The notes beneath the pieces were generated by a model that had not been told where the DNA came from, made no database searches, and saw only the letters and a list, made by a program, of their open reading frames with translations. From the NCBI GenBank assembly GCA_001692895.1, contig KV748177.1, forward strand, positions 3,286,001 to 3,350,000: a stretch of 64,000 bases of DNA, read 5' to 3'. The DNA is from Cenococcum geophilum 1.58 (Eukaryota; Ascomycota; Dothideomycetes; Gloniales; Gloniaceae). Below are positions 1 through 11,649 of the stretch, piece after piece (positions within the stretch are counted from its first letter, which is position 1; every line of letters begins with the position of its first letter). Both the position numbers and the translations under genes were made by a program.

Positions 1-116
1 ATTTTTAGGCGCTCGCAAGTCTGTCCAAATAAAAGGCCCTTCTCTGAATGATCTCACTAATGATGCCGTAGATGTCCCGGCCCGGCATCCGCCCAATATG
101 CGTCTGCTCTTCTACA

Positions 117-1865
117 TTAAGACTGGTCCTTGACAGTCTCCAAATTAGTTGAGGGACCCATTTGCTCTTCATCCATCAGCCCATCATCCTTTCGGGCCAA
201 CTCGTCAACGACAGGTAACGACAGATCTTGCGTGGGAGCTTCCAGCTCCCCGTCTATGTCCAATTTCCTGCGTTTGGATTTTGTATTGTTCTTTCCGTGT
301 TTCCCCTTTCTCTTATCATCATTATACTCTGACTCCATCTCGCACAGACGTGCCTTCAGCATAAGTCTGTCGTCCTCTGCTTGAAATCTGTGTCGGGGTT
401 CCGTTCCGATTCCGTGTTCAACGACATTGTCAGGGATCATCTGCACGCCTAGGGCAGTACAAGAATCGCGAACAAGATCCAAATATTGTGATACCTCAGG
501 AAGATTATCGGCGACGTGCGTAAATGCCGGGAAGAGAAATTCTTCAAGATCTTGAGCTGTCTCCAATGTCAACGAAAGTAAAATCAGTTATATGGGCAAG
601 AAGTGACTTACGATAGTAGTGCTCGCTAATCCACCGTATGAGAAGAGGATCTCCACGAGGCCGGCGGCGTAGGCCTAGGAACATTAGAAATATGTGAAGT
701 GGTGCTTTTGCAGTACACCCCCTGGCTGGACGGCTCGCAAAACAACTGGCCATTTCTGTCGCCAATTCTATCTCTCTCTGCGATATCGACAGGGAATTGG
801 CCCCCGAGCTTAAAGGCACCACGTTAGTCCCCCACTCCAGGTCTCCGTTTCCGCTAGAATTCTCGAATGAAGGTGATACAAATTCCAGGTCCTGAGATGA
901 TTGATCTTCCCTAGGGAAAAGTGCTTGACGCAACGCCACACACCTCTCGTATAGGCCTGTGCTCTTCTTGCCATCAGGAATGACGAATTCCGGATACATT
1001 TCAAAGAGTCCTTTCGAGAGAAGTTTTTCTAGGGTGACATGGCGAAAGGCGCTACTCGCACACCGCGAAATACCGTGCGACAAGACCTCATGGGTGAACT
1101 TGCGTGGATGTAGCCCAACTAGGTCCTGATTGCCCCAGCCCTTCCAGTCTATGATGTTGAGGTCTTTCCAGAGTTCCAAACCCGGGTAAAAGGAAGTGGG
1201 GCGTCCAGCCGTGGATGTGCTCGTTGCCACTGTCGTAAGTTCCCTACTGTCAATCACGCAGATGTGACAGTCCATCTGCCCTTTCCGAGATCTTCCAAGA
1301 ACGTGCTCAATGACGAACAGCATTGATATCGACCATGACATGAATTCATCTGGATTTCGATCTTTCCAAAGAAGGTGATTGCCTACCATTACTACCATCT
1401 CTCCAACTGACATATCTTGAAGTTCCGCATGGCAATCTCGACTTAAATGCTTATCCATGGCAGGCTGATGGAGCTTCTGGGAACTATGTCCCTTTGTAGA
1501 ACGCTTCCCCTTTCGAGAGTATCCGCGGAGAAGAAGTAGTGGGACAAGTTTGCGGCTTGCTGAGTAGACGAGTCAGTTCTGAGATTGAAGCGATATTCTA
1601 TTTACTTGCCTTGAAGAGCCTGGTACTTCATCTGCGGGAGGCTTGAGCTCATGGGTTCTTCAAGCGTCCCTCTTATTGCTCTTTGATACCTGGAGGGTAC
1701 TTGGTCTTGGTTAATCATCCCCAATATGGAATTCGTAGCTGGGTGTCTGTTTGGTTGGGGACTATTTGAAAGAAGTTGATTTCGTCTGTTCTCTCGCTCA
1801 ATCTCTTCCTCGCCGTTTACCGCATTTTTTGACGTCCTTAATGCTTTAGCTTCAGTAGTCTCCAT
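117..1865 (-). CDS. Hypothetical fungal protein, possible DUF7587-type domain
   Basis: Three exons can be joined on the minus strand: 1865-1610, 1559-612 and 556-117, giving 547 residues with frame kept throughout. The first intron (1609-1560) is GC-AG with the usual strong context AAG|GCAAGT and a CTGAC branch site. The second (611-557) is GTAAGT...ACAG. The ATG at 1865 is the first in frame. Around residues 85-170 the pattern PLLLLRGYS ... EFMSWSISMLFVIEHVL resembles the fungal DUF7587 family, whose members start with a 'P-L-F-R' strand and a 'F-I/M-S-W' segment; this is recalled from family pattern, not searched. The C-terminal 100 residues are charged, with a Lys/Arg-rich run (KGKHGKNNTKSKRRK) that could be a nuclear signal. 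Function is unknown. The gene model is fairly secure, the family name weak. Confidence 0.7.
1560..1609 (-). other. GC-AG intron
   Basis: This 50-bp intron starts GCAAGT after exon bases AAG and ends CTACTCAG, with CTGAC about 18 bases before the acceptor. The GT alternative two codons on (GGCAA|GTAAAT) gives the wrong phase. Using the GC donor joins the upstream exon to the domain-bearing exon in frame. Confidence 0.65.
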
Positions 1866-1916
1866 GGCAATATCTTGTAAGATATAATTGCGGCGTAAGG
1901 CTGGCGAGCTAAGCAA

Positions 1917-3628
1917 TATTAAGTGTCGAAAAGAAGGGTGTTGTGACTGTGGAATAGAAGCTTGAATCCTTCAAGAATATTAATGATACTTCAGCTTAAT
2001 TATCCAGGGTGAGGCCAAAGGTCTTGTAAGGTATGAAAAATTGAAAGTGATGTGAGCTGTGAGTGAACCCTAAGCCCTCTGGCTCACCTATTGGCGTTCG
2101 AGGACTGAATTTGATTAAAAGACTGCAGGCAATGCAGATAAGGATGAATATGAAAATCGTAGATATCGCTCAAGCTGCTTTTGAAAGTGTAGAGTTTAAC
2201 GTCAAGAGGAACTTCAAGAACTAGCTTGGAGAGAGTCTCGGTGAGAGGTGAGGCGTTCATAGAAAGGGACGATCTGCGGTGAGAGTGCTGTAGTGATTAA
2301 GTAGTCAAGAGACGCTATATTATCAATGAATTTGTTGAAGAAGAATGGAAAAGTAAAGAGAGAGTCAGATAACCTAAACTATCTTGATTGAAGGTGAGGA
2401 GTAAAAGAAGCCTCATAGCGTTTGTGATGTGTCTTGCTAGGATTGAGGCCCTGGGCATGCCTTGTCCTCCTAAATATTAGCCCAGAGATTCATGTTGTGT
2501 ACAAAGATACCTATAGATAACAGGCAAAGATCTCAGGTGGCAGCAACCGAGTTATGGTTCTTCTTCGCCTGTTCTATAATGGACAGTCATGACAGGGATG
2601 AATTGATGTTTTGGACAGAAAATCCCTACCAAAGAGATAATAAATCCTCAACTCAAAGGTGACCATTAACATCGGCATTTGGATTCGAAAGATTCCTCGT
2701 GCAAGGGATAATATGTAGCTGGACTGGGCTAATTCATTGACTTCATTCATCTTACGGCTTGGAGGACCCGATTTGAAGTATAAGGCATATTTGATTCAAG
2801 AAGTAGGATATAGCATACGAATTTTTATGACTTGGTAAGTGGTAGAGGCATGCTTTCTCGGAATGAAATGTTAAAGCCGCATAGTGGCTAGGTTCCAGTA
2901 ACCCTGGTACTCCTGCAATGAAGGAGAAGGCTTTGTACGTCATGTATTTTGAGATGGGTGGGTAGTTTTCCCTAAAGAGTACATATCCGAGAGAGTCACA
3001 CAGTGGCTGTGCGTCCGTTATATCAAATGTATCTGCAAAATTGAGATCATGTAATTAAAAAGGTGCATTTTAAAGTTTATATATATCAGGGCCGTAAGAG
3101 TTTCTGGGGCGACTTTAGTAGTGTTTGTAGGTGCAGAAGATTAAGTTGCGGAGTGTGGGCATGTCTGCTCCCCGCTCCGAATAAACTATGTATCCTCAAG
3201 GGTGATTCGGAACGTGCTGCCGACACGTCTCTGCCTGCACATAGTGCGCTTTGATGACTGTCACCGACTACTGTATAGAAGTGTCTCGAAGATAAAAACC
3301 CATTTGCCTGTTTCTCTTCACTTCGCCACCTCCAACCTATTACTGGCGCACGAAGAGAGCCGCCCGGCTCTAATTCATTTACCGCACATGTCTCCGCCTT
3401 GAACTCAACATTTCTGCCGTTATCGGCTTGGCTTCCTCCAACACCAGAACATTCCTGTTCTGCTTATACTCTCTGTATCACTCTTAGGAGAACCTAACGT
3501 AGCCCCGTCTGTAATCCTCCCTGGACTCGACTACTTATTCACTCTAGGTGCGACCTATATCACTACCATCAACGCCTCACCTCGCCTCGTAAATACCACG
3601 TCGCTGATCACTGTCCTCTAGGGCTAAC
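1917..3628. other. Intergenic region between divergent genes
   Basis: About 1.7 kb separating the minus-strand hypothetical gene from the plus-strand HECT ligase. Only short open frames occur (for example 2752-2943 minus and 3063-3254 plus) and none shows recognisable protein character or splice extension. The last 250 bases before 3629 are pyrimidine-rich on the plus strand, typical of a fungal promoter and 5' leader. I see no RNA gene or repeat here. Confidence 0.5.
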
Positions 3629-6600
3629 ATGTTTTCGACCTTCAGCGGAAGCTCGCGGCGTCCCCGACAGGTGAATCTCTCTGGTCGTCATTCAAGTCCG
3701 CACACAACCGTAGGCTCCGGCGCTGGGTCCCAAGCAGCCTTGGATCGCGCCCATCAAGAACGTCTCCAGAGACAGCGTGAACGCGACAGACTGGGAGCTG
3801 CCAAAACTATACAACGGACATGGAGAGGACATGCTTGTCGAAAAAGAGTTCAAAACAGGCTGCGGCACGAGTGGGATGCTGTGGAACAAGTATCCGCTGG
3901 CCAGCATACTTCTAATACTCCCACCCCGTATGCTTCGGGGGCCGAGTCCTTAAGACAACTGCAATATCTTCTCAGGTTTGCTCAGATGAGGACTGAGGAA
4001 GATATCAGAAGAATAAAGCATTATGGCTATCGTCAAATCCTCACAACCCAAAACGAAGGGATTAATTGCTCCAGTGGATCATGGCCGTTAGCATACCTTC
4101 GCCTGCAAAGATTAGTCTTGCCAATTTTGGAGCATCGTTTACGATCACGTAATTGTGACTGGAGTAGCTGTAACGTGCTTATGGTCATCCTCAACTTCTT
4201 GGCCGGGCAGATTCCTACTGAAACAGCTCAAAACGCGAAGCAATTCTATCGCACTATCGCGATGGTGGCGCAAAAGACTTCATCGACATGGCGCCAACCA
4301 GCAGACGACCTGGGTTTTCCTGGTGCCGGAGCGGCGCCTTTAACCCTCATTATGGAGACAACAATGTCACCTATGAAAACGGTCACTGGATATACACTCA
4401 ATGCATATGAGGCTTTTGCATGTACTTTCATGGTTATTCCAGTGCTCACTCAACAAAATAATTCTACGTCTCCAACTCCAGTGAACAGCTTGCTTAACTC
4501 ACTGGCAGACCGTGTTAATTATAAACTTCTTGCGAGCGCATTAGTCACTCTACTCAAAACCTCGAGCTTTGTTGCTTATCCAGAGTTGGTCGAGAGCCGA
4601 AATCGAGCCCGACTTTTGGGTTGCTTCATATACTTTCACCGTTATGTTCATGACTTCCACAGCCCGCAAGCTTACTCCTCGCACAAAGATTTCGTTTCCG
4701 TGGTCTCGTCACTCCTCAATTCCTTGCCAAACAATATCATTGACGGTCAGATACATGACGCTGATCAAACGGATGAGATTTCGCCATCATACGAGCTTTC
4801 AATCAACGAATTTGTGCGAGAACAGATCATGTCCCTGGTTAATCAAGAGAGCGTTGGCAGCTTGTTGTCGAGTTCCTCACGAACAGCGTCGGCATCAGGA
4901 GAAGACAAAGTTGAGGAGGCTAGGCAACTGGCAAACTATGCCCTCGCCCTACTTCGCTTCTTTCCTCGCCGGGGGGATGAAATACGGATGTGGCTATACC
5001 TTGGTCCTACGTCTTCCAGCTCTGACGGGCCGTCGAAGAGCTTACCTGCCATCAAGTACTTCTGGCAGGCCACAAAAAACTCATCAGTATTTAACTCGAT
5101 CACTCGAGATTCCCGTGCAGCTATCAATTTTCTTAAACCAAAAGGCCCAGGGACAAAGCATGGTTGGAAAACCCCGTATTCGGATCGGGACACAACCTCA
5201 TTGGTTGAAGATGAATGGAGAGTAATCCTTGTCTTTCTGGAACTCTATACATTCGTACTCAAAGTCACGGACGATGAGGAGTTTTTCTCCGGTGGAAATA
5301 TAGATTTCACAAGAACTTCTCCCGTAAGCTCTACTATGACCCGTGAAAATGCCTTACCGCTTGGAGAAGTAAAGGCCTTGACGACTTTCCTGAAGAATCT
5401 CGGGTTCACGCTATATTTTAACGCCTCCGATATTGCCAGCACGGAAGAACGTGATTCAAGTAGTGCTAGTATTAGCGGTTTTAGTTTCTCTAGCAGCGCT
5501 CGACGAATTTCCGAGTTATCACAACCGGAGCCAAAACCAACTGAACCCTCAGTGGGTGGTGTGGCAGGCTTAAGCATTGACTATGTCAAAGGCCTTGTCA
5601 CTGGTCTTCTTCGCATGGTCTACGAGCGTGACTCTCGTCGTAAGTTTTTACCAACTGACCACTGGCTAATGACCTCAAGATTTGACATGGGAGGCTTTAT
5701 TCCATCTGTCGTCCAAGAAGAGGAGAGCAGACACAGAATTGAGGAAGAAGACGCTGAAGACATAAACAAGGACGATGATGATGAAGACTACGAAGCTTCT
5801 CCACAACTTATAGGCACTAGTCGGACCCAACAGGCTCGACGACTCGAACGACTCCAGCGGCAGCAGCGAAAGGCTTCAAGGAGGCGCTATCTACAGGCTG
5901 TTGCACCTCGCTTAGAAATCCTTCAAAACATGCCCTTTTTCATTCCCTTTACAACCCGAGTGCAAATATTCCGCGAATTCGTCACTCTAGACATGGTGAG
6001 TTTGTGATTATTTGTAATTAAGTTCGGAAATCAAGCTAATATCAACTGCCAGAACAAGCGAAGGGGCCATGTTGATGCCGATACTTGGCGCTTGGCAATG
6101 ATGCGTCGTCCTGATGCACCGCAACAATACGAAAAACACCACGCAAAAATTCGTCGTGAGCACGAGTTTGATGATGCATTTGAACAATTTTATCCCCTTG
6201 GACAGGGCCTTAAGGAGCCGATTCAGATAACTTTTGTGGATCAGTTTGATACAGTTGAAGCGGGTATCGATGGCGGTGGTGTCACGAAGGAATTCTTGAC
6301 CAGTGTCACGCACCAGGCATTCAACCCATCGGACGGAATTGATCTTTTCGTGGAAAACGATCAGCATCTCCTCTATGCGAATCCGTCGGCTGTCGAGGAG
6401 CAGAAGGAACTTTTGAGGCTGGCTGGAATACCAGAAAATTCAATCGAATTCCGAACTCAGGTAACGGAGCTGTTACAGCGCTACGAGTTTCTCGGCCGCA
6501 TCATTGGAAAGTGTTTGTATGAAGGTATCCTTGTGGATGTCAATTTCGCACCTTTCTTTCTTCGAAAGTGGGCTTTGACAGGTGGAACTGGTTCAGCCCC

Positions 6601-7403
6601 CAAGGAGTCGGGATACCGCGCCACTCTTAATGATCTCCGTGACCTTGATGAGGGACTGTATCAGGGCTTGGTAAGCAGGTCTTATCCATCAACTTCCAAA
6701 TGATTACGACTGACTCCATTCGTAGCACCAACTAAAGAACTACACCGGAGATGTAGAAGACTTCTCACTCAACTTCACTGTTACAGACACTGTCACAATC
6801 GACCGGCATACAGGTGCTACGAAAACCATCACAAAGGATCTCAAAACAAACGGCTCCAACACTCTTGTTACGAATCAAAATCGCCTCATGTATATTTCGT
6901 ACATGGCTCGTCATCGCCTACAAAATCAACCTTATCTTCAAACTACAGCCTTCCTCCGAGGCCTTGCTACTATGATTCAGCCATCATGGTTAAGCATGTT
7001 CAACCACAGCGAACTACAGACATTAATAGGCGGTACATCTTCCTCTATAGACATCGATGACCTACGCCGCAATACTCAATATGGAGGCGTCTATGTTATC
7101 GGTGATGACGGGCTCGAACATCCAACCATCCAAATTTTCTGGCGCGTCATGGAACAACTGAGTGATGGTGAAAGGCGTGCCGTGCTCAAATTTGTGACAT
7201 CGACACCTCGAGCACCCTTGCTGGGCTTTGGCACGCTAAGTCCTCGATTCAGTATCAGGGATGCGGGCAGTAACCAGGAGAGGCTGCCAAGCACGAGTAC
7301 TTGTGTGAACCTGTTGAAACTTCCAATGTACACTGATGAGGATGTACTAAAGGAAAAGTTACTTTACTCGGTATTTTCCGGGGCTGGGTTTGACCTTTCA
7401 TAG
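3629..7403 (+). CDS. hul5: HECT-type E3 ubiquitin ligase, HUL5/UBE3C family
   Basis: Exons 3629-5995, 6053-6670 and 6726-7403 encode 1220 residues, the usual length for this family. The introns are 57 and 55 bp, GTGAGT...CCAG and GTAAGC...GTAG. The N terminus has the Hul5/UBE3C layout: a basic stretch followed by an IQ motif at about residues 57-73 (AAKTIQRTWRGHACRKR). A long helical middle and an acidic tract (about 708-730) precede the HECT domain (about 830-1220). Diagnostic HECT segments include GIDGGGVTKEF, the large-lobe FLGRIIGKCLYEG, and the catalytic cysteine in STCVNLLKLP (about Cys1188), 33 residues from the end. The enzyme takes ubiquitin from an E2 onto that cysteine and then to substrate; yeast Hul5 extends chains at the proteasome and marks misfolded cytosolic proteins. 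It appears intact. Confidence 0.95.
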
Positions 7404-7800
7404 AAAGTGGGCATATCATATGATGACGCGTTGCGAGGGGTATGCAGATTACGTTTTGGAGGATTTGGGCGAAGCCAAACTCATCCAATCTTCGTCTTAC
7501 GCGAAAGCTTGTTTTCGCATACATTAGCCGGGCGTCTTCTGATCGTGTCCAGTAGGAATCTGCTGGGCTTCGTGCAATTTTAAATGGCGCATTAAATAGG
7601 TGAATACATCCGCGTGCTACCTTTATTCTTAATTCACCAAAAACGTCTCGCTTTGTCTCCACCATTACACACTGCGCATTCTTCTGCAAGATATTTTCCT
7701 TTTTTCTTAGATCTTCTAACACACCCACTGCCTAGCACTCAACTGTTGTGTCAACGCTTTCCCATTGCCACCTAACACGTCTTTTGCACCTTGCTCGACA

Positions 7801-8850
7801 ATGTCTGACTCCACTCCGGGCTCCGCATCTTCTATCCGGTATCAGTCACACCTTTGCACCTCAACGGGCAAAATTAAAATTGTCATGGCACAGCCCCCCT
7901 GAGAGGTGACGACGACCCGATGGAGAAACACGTTCTCGAAATATAAAACCGAGTTCTTACGGACAAATTAAATGCGAAAGATATAGAGATCGAGGCCTTA
8001 AAGAAGTGATATAAGGCGGCGATAGACATGATTCAATCATTGAGATATCTAGTTCTCAACCCAATCGACGGTGGTGAATCACCTCGTCCAAAGCACCAGG
8101 CATCCCTTTACTCTTATATTAATTATCGATATGTTGCAGCTGGAGCGGATCCTCCACACTCTCATTTTATGCATCTCCCTGGAGAGCTGCGTAATCGAAT
8201 TTACGAGTGTGCCCTCGTTCCCAACCGCCCGATTGATATTTGGCTCTAACTGTAGATACATCGCAAATATATCGGCTCATATATCCTTTCATAGCAAATA
8301 CGTCGATGATGTATCGAGTTGGGAAAGTGCACCACGCCATTTTAACCCCCCCTTCTTGGATGATGAATTAGCAGTGCTCTGCAGGCGACTCGGATGATTC
8401 GAATTCAACTCTATCCTTGGGCCATCTTGCCACACAGAACAGCGTTTGCAAATGAGAGCTGAAAGCATCGTCAGCAAGCTTCCAGCACTTAAGTGTTCTC
8501 ACTCATAGTGCCGTATTGCGTCAAGTTGGGGTTTTGGTCCGGTTCGGCTGGATTTAGAGACAATATATATTCCACAGACGACGGAATAGAGCATACCGAT
8601 GCTGAAATGGGTGCTTATAATACATACATGCAATCAAAGATGCTCGGAGCTGCGGGCGTCAAAGTCAAGAAGTCCCTTTTCTTTCTCCGTCGACCCCCGC
8701 CACAGCTAGCTACTGGCCAAATGGGTGTGTGTATGGACGATGATGACGAAATGGGACGAACTTCATTTGAGCGCAAGTACAGGGCATCAGGATGGGATAT
8801 AAAATATGGCTCATATGACTCCGGAGAGCAGGATATCTTATGTCGTTGAC
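7801..8850 (+). pseudogene. Decayed gene with 'LPGELRNRIYE' fungal motif
   Basis: A plausible start at 7801 (MSDSTPGSASSIR) is followed by a reading frame through 7900-8250. It reads as a coiled coil interrupted by TAA (about 7946, EI*NRVLTDKL) and TGA (about 8007, KK*YKAAID), then the motif HLPGELRNRIYECAL (about 8170-8215). That motif opens many fungal proteins of the 2EXR/F-box-like type. After a further stop at 8250 the frame is lost, though 8493-8849 stays open (118 codons, no recognised domain). The two first stops could derive from CAA and CGA by C-to-T change. I read this as a broken member of a multicopy family. An expressed gene with extra introns is not fully excluded. Confidence 0.5.
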
Positions 8851-9458
8851 AAGGAAACTGGCATGGCTGATATCGAACAGAAACCGTAGGCTGCTTAGTA
8901 CGAAGGTATCAGAGACTATTGTTTGAGGCGTTCCCTAGGAAGCTATAATGTTCTATGTGGTTGTTGCGAGCGGTTGCTGCATTTGTCACGACCGAGGAAA
9001 GATCAGTTGCAATAGAGATAGGCAGCCAATAATATGGGAAATGGCTGTGGTTTCGGCAAAGACTCAATCGCCATTCACAAGATCTATAGATAAACTTACT
9101 TTGAAAGTCACTAAAATTATTCTTAGTGAGTAGAGGTTCGAATATAATTAATTAATTAGACAATTGCAAATACTTTAGTTTCCAAGTTAAAACCTCGCGT
9201 ATTGAACTAAAATTATAGCGTAACCTTTAATATTTAATATTCTATATCTTCCCCCTCTGCATAAGTCTTTCTTTTCTTCAAATGTAATTTGGTACGCGGC
9301 CGTTCAACCAGCAAAAGTTGCGTAATGTTGCTATTTCCAAGCGCGATGATACGGAATCGGAAGATACGGAGCGGCCCAATGATGCAAGCATAGTTGCATC
9401 CCCATCGTACATCTAAGTATCCTGAAGCCCTAAAAGCATCATGTAATTCTTCCGAAAT
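8851..9458. other. Intergenic region upstream of dlt1
   Basis: About 600 bases, AT-rich between 9110 and 9260. Short open frames only. No recognisable gene or RNA. Confidence 0.4.
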
Positions 9459-10781
9459 ATGCATATGCGCATCCCTCTATTCCGCATCTGGTACAGTACT
9501 ACTTATACACTCCTCTTCTTTATCCTCATTATCCTCCTGGGAGTCACACCGGCCGATACTATATACCAGTCTATTCGAAGCAATGACATCCAGAAGATTT
9601 TCATCGTTGCCGGCGTCTATGTCCTCACCTTCCTCATCACCATCCTGATCTATGCGACTAGACTCTATACAAATCGAAGTGTTCTAGCAGGGATACCGAA
9701 GGCGTACATACCTGTTGAGAATGGCGAGGTGGGCAAGATGGTGCGGCGTATGATTCTGAAGAACTTAAAGAGAAGCGCCATCATTGCATGGGATTCAAAG
9801 CCAAGAGATACTCGTGGAGAAATACAGGGCGATGGGAGAACAGGAACAAGACCGTCTACGGCGGAACGCGCCCATCCTACCTTCAAGCGTCGTAGCCATG
9901 CACACGACGCGACTATCATACACGTCTCCGATTCATCGCCTCCTTGGGGACACATAGCTCATCCGGGATGGTTTTCTCCAGCTACTGAGGATTTCCCACA
10001 CTTGAACTTCTGGAGTGTCATTCTCGAGCTGCCAAATCTAATTGAGGCTAAGGCAGTCTCTCTCGCGCCTCCAGACCCAGCGCTGGGCACACAACTGCAC
10101 ACCCATGATAATACCCAGGTGATACCGGATGCGCAAGCTGTAGCGCTTCTTCAGCGGCCAGCGGCGATGGGCTTGCGCGACTACCTGGGCCGACTGTCTT
10201 CTTTTGGACTTATCAACCCGCCCGCGCTTGGTATCAAATTTCTTTCTCAGTATGAATACGCAAGATTCTCTGCTTCAGCACTCACGGAGCCCGAGTTCCG
10301 AAGCCTCATGTCCGTGTTTACGGGCATACTAAGTGGCATGACCGAACTTGACCCGACCCTTCTCGCCGAAATTCAAGCAGCAGAATCAGAGTCCGAGACT
10401 CAAAGCCTTGCGCTATCTGACTTGTCGCACAGCTCTACAAGCTCAGCTGTTCATTACCGTACCCCACGTGCGACAGCAGGAAATAATTCTGCCTACGCAC
10501 GTAGCACGTCTTCGTATAGTGACCGGAGTGACAGTCCAGGAACGCTTCGAATGGCACCATCAAGGGCGCGTCCTGTTAGTTCGGAAACACAGACGATACC
10601 TCGAACTCTCTCCAATGATTCCATGAGATCTGTTAGAATTGCATCAGTTGCTAGGAGCCCATCTTCTGGATTACCAAACTCGTCTTCGTCATCACTACGC
10701 TCGGCGCAATCTGTAATTAGGTTAAATCCTAACCCGGGGCCTGGGGAATTGCCTTACCAGTTCTATATTGATGGAAGCTGA
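9459..10781 (+). CDS. dlt1: Defect at low temperature protein 1 (Dlt1)
   Basis: A single uninterrupted frame of 440 codons. The N terminus MHMRIPLFRIWYSTTYTLLF is characteristic of fungal Dlt1. Two membrane segments are visible: residues about 12-32 (TTYTLLFFILIILLGV) and about 47-68 (KIFIVAGVYVLTFLITILIY). A conserved cytoplasmic domain follows (for example HPGWFSPATEDFPHLNF and ALLQRPAAMGLRDYLGRL). The last 120 residues are Ser/Arg-rich and low complexity. In yeast, loss of Dlt1 impairs growth in the cold; the molecular role is unknown. The start at 9459 places the first membrane segment close to the N terminus as expected; Met3 is an alternative start. Confidence 0.92.
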   Translation: MHMRIPLFRIWYSTTYTLLFFILIILLGVTPADTIYQSIRSNDIQKIFIVAGVYVLTFLITILIYATRLYTNRSVLAGIPKAYIPVENGEVGKMVRRMILKNLKRSAIIAWDSKPRDTRGEIQGDGRTGTRPSTAERAHPTFKRRSHAHDATIIHVSDSSPPWGHIAHPGWFSPATEDFPHLNFWSVILELPNLIEAKAVSLAPPDPALGTQLHTHDNTQVIPDAQAVALLQRPAAMGLRDYLGRLSSFGLINPPALGIKFLSQYEYARFSASALTEPEFRSLMSVFTGILSGMTELDPTLLAEIQAAESESETQSLALSDLSHSSTSSAVHYRTPRATAGNNSAYARSTSSYSDRSDSPGTLRMAPSRARPVSSETQTIPRTLSNDSMRSVRIASVARSPSSGLPNSSSSSLRSAQSVIRLNPNPGPGELPYQFYIDGS

Positions 10782-11649
10782 AATATGCATCACGAAATGA
10801 TTATTTTAAACACTCGTTATCGGAATGACAAAGCAAAGATCCTCCGATCACAGTTTCGACGGGCTCTCTTCGATATCTCGATGATCACAAACTTGGATAC
10901 CAGTTGTGTCCTCTTTTGGGAGTGTGACTATATCGAGTCAGAGAGCGATATCAGATATAGCTCTAAGATCTTACTTCTGCTTGGTCGTGCCTTCTGAGTT
11001 AGCTTGTCGTATGGTGGGGGATTTGAAACTTAGAACTGTTTCACATCCTCCAGCATTAGTGAGCCTTATTTTAGGGGAGAGGTAACAGATGAGGCATATT
11101 TTGGGGAGACCATGGTCCGGCACACTTGAAGGAAAGAAGAAGACATTGAGGATGCTTTGCGTTCACATGTTTCTTAGGCAGTAGCCTATTCCACTACCTT
11201 TCACAGTGCCATGTTGTACCTTTCGTTTATATAGAAGAAGAAAATTCGCGGATCGTGCCGCTTGCCATAGTCCGGTTCAGAGAAGCCAAATGACAAGATT
11301 CCAAGACTTTACCTTGAAATAGTACAGTCTTACCACGAAATCCCATTCATTTTTGCAGCATTTCAATAATCTCACCGGCCCTTTGGTGTTTACTACGCTC
11401 AAACAAAGCGCCAGGCACTCCTCACGACATTGGCGCAATTTGGTACCTAAACACTGACTCTTTTCATCTTTCAGAAACGCCGCATCGACATCGGTATTCC
11501 TTTAACTATCTCTTAGTCCATTTACCAATCCACTTTGCCATCTATGATGCTTCTCTCTGCATGCGATTACATTTCCATTGAAATGGCTTCCGCAACGGCT
11601 TCTCCAAACACTTTATACTCACCATCGCTGTCTTCATTCGCGCCAAATG
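10782..11649. other. Intergenic region downstream of dlt1
   Basis: About 870 bases. It contains the 3' flank of dlt1 and only short frames (10785-10997 plus) with no protein character I recognise. The plus-strand frame 11535-11867 lies opposite the decayed minus-strand gene and is taken as a shadow. Confidence 0.4.

Noticed and set aside
7255-7728. Minus-strand open frame of 157 codons over the 3' end of the HECT ligase
   Set aside because: It overlaps the HECT catalytic exon on the opposite strand, has no motif, and its composition mirrors the real gene.
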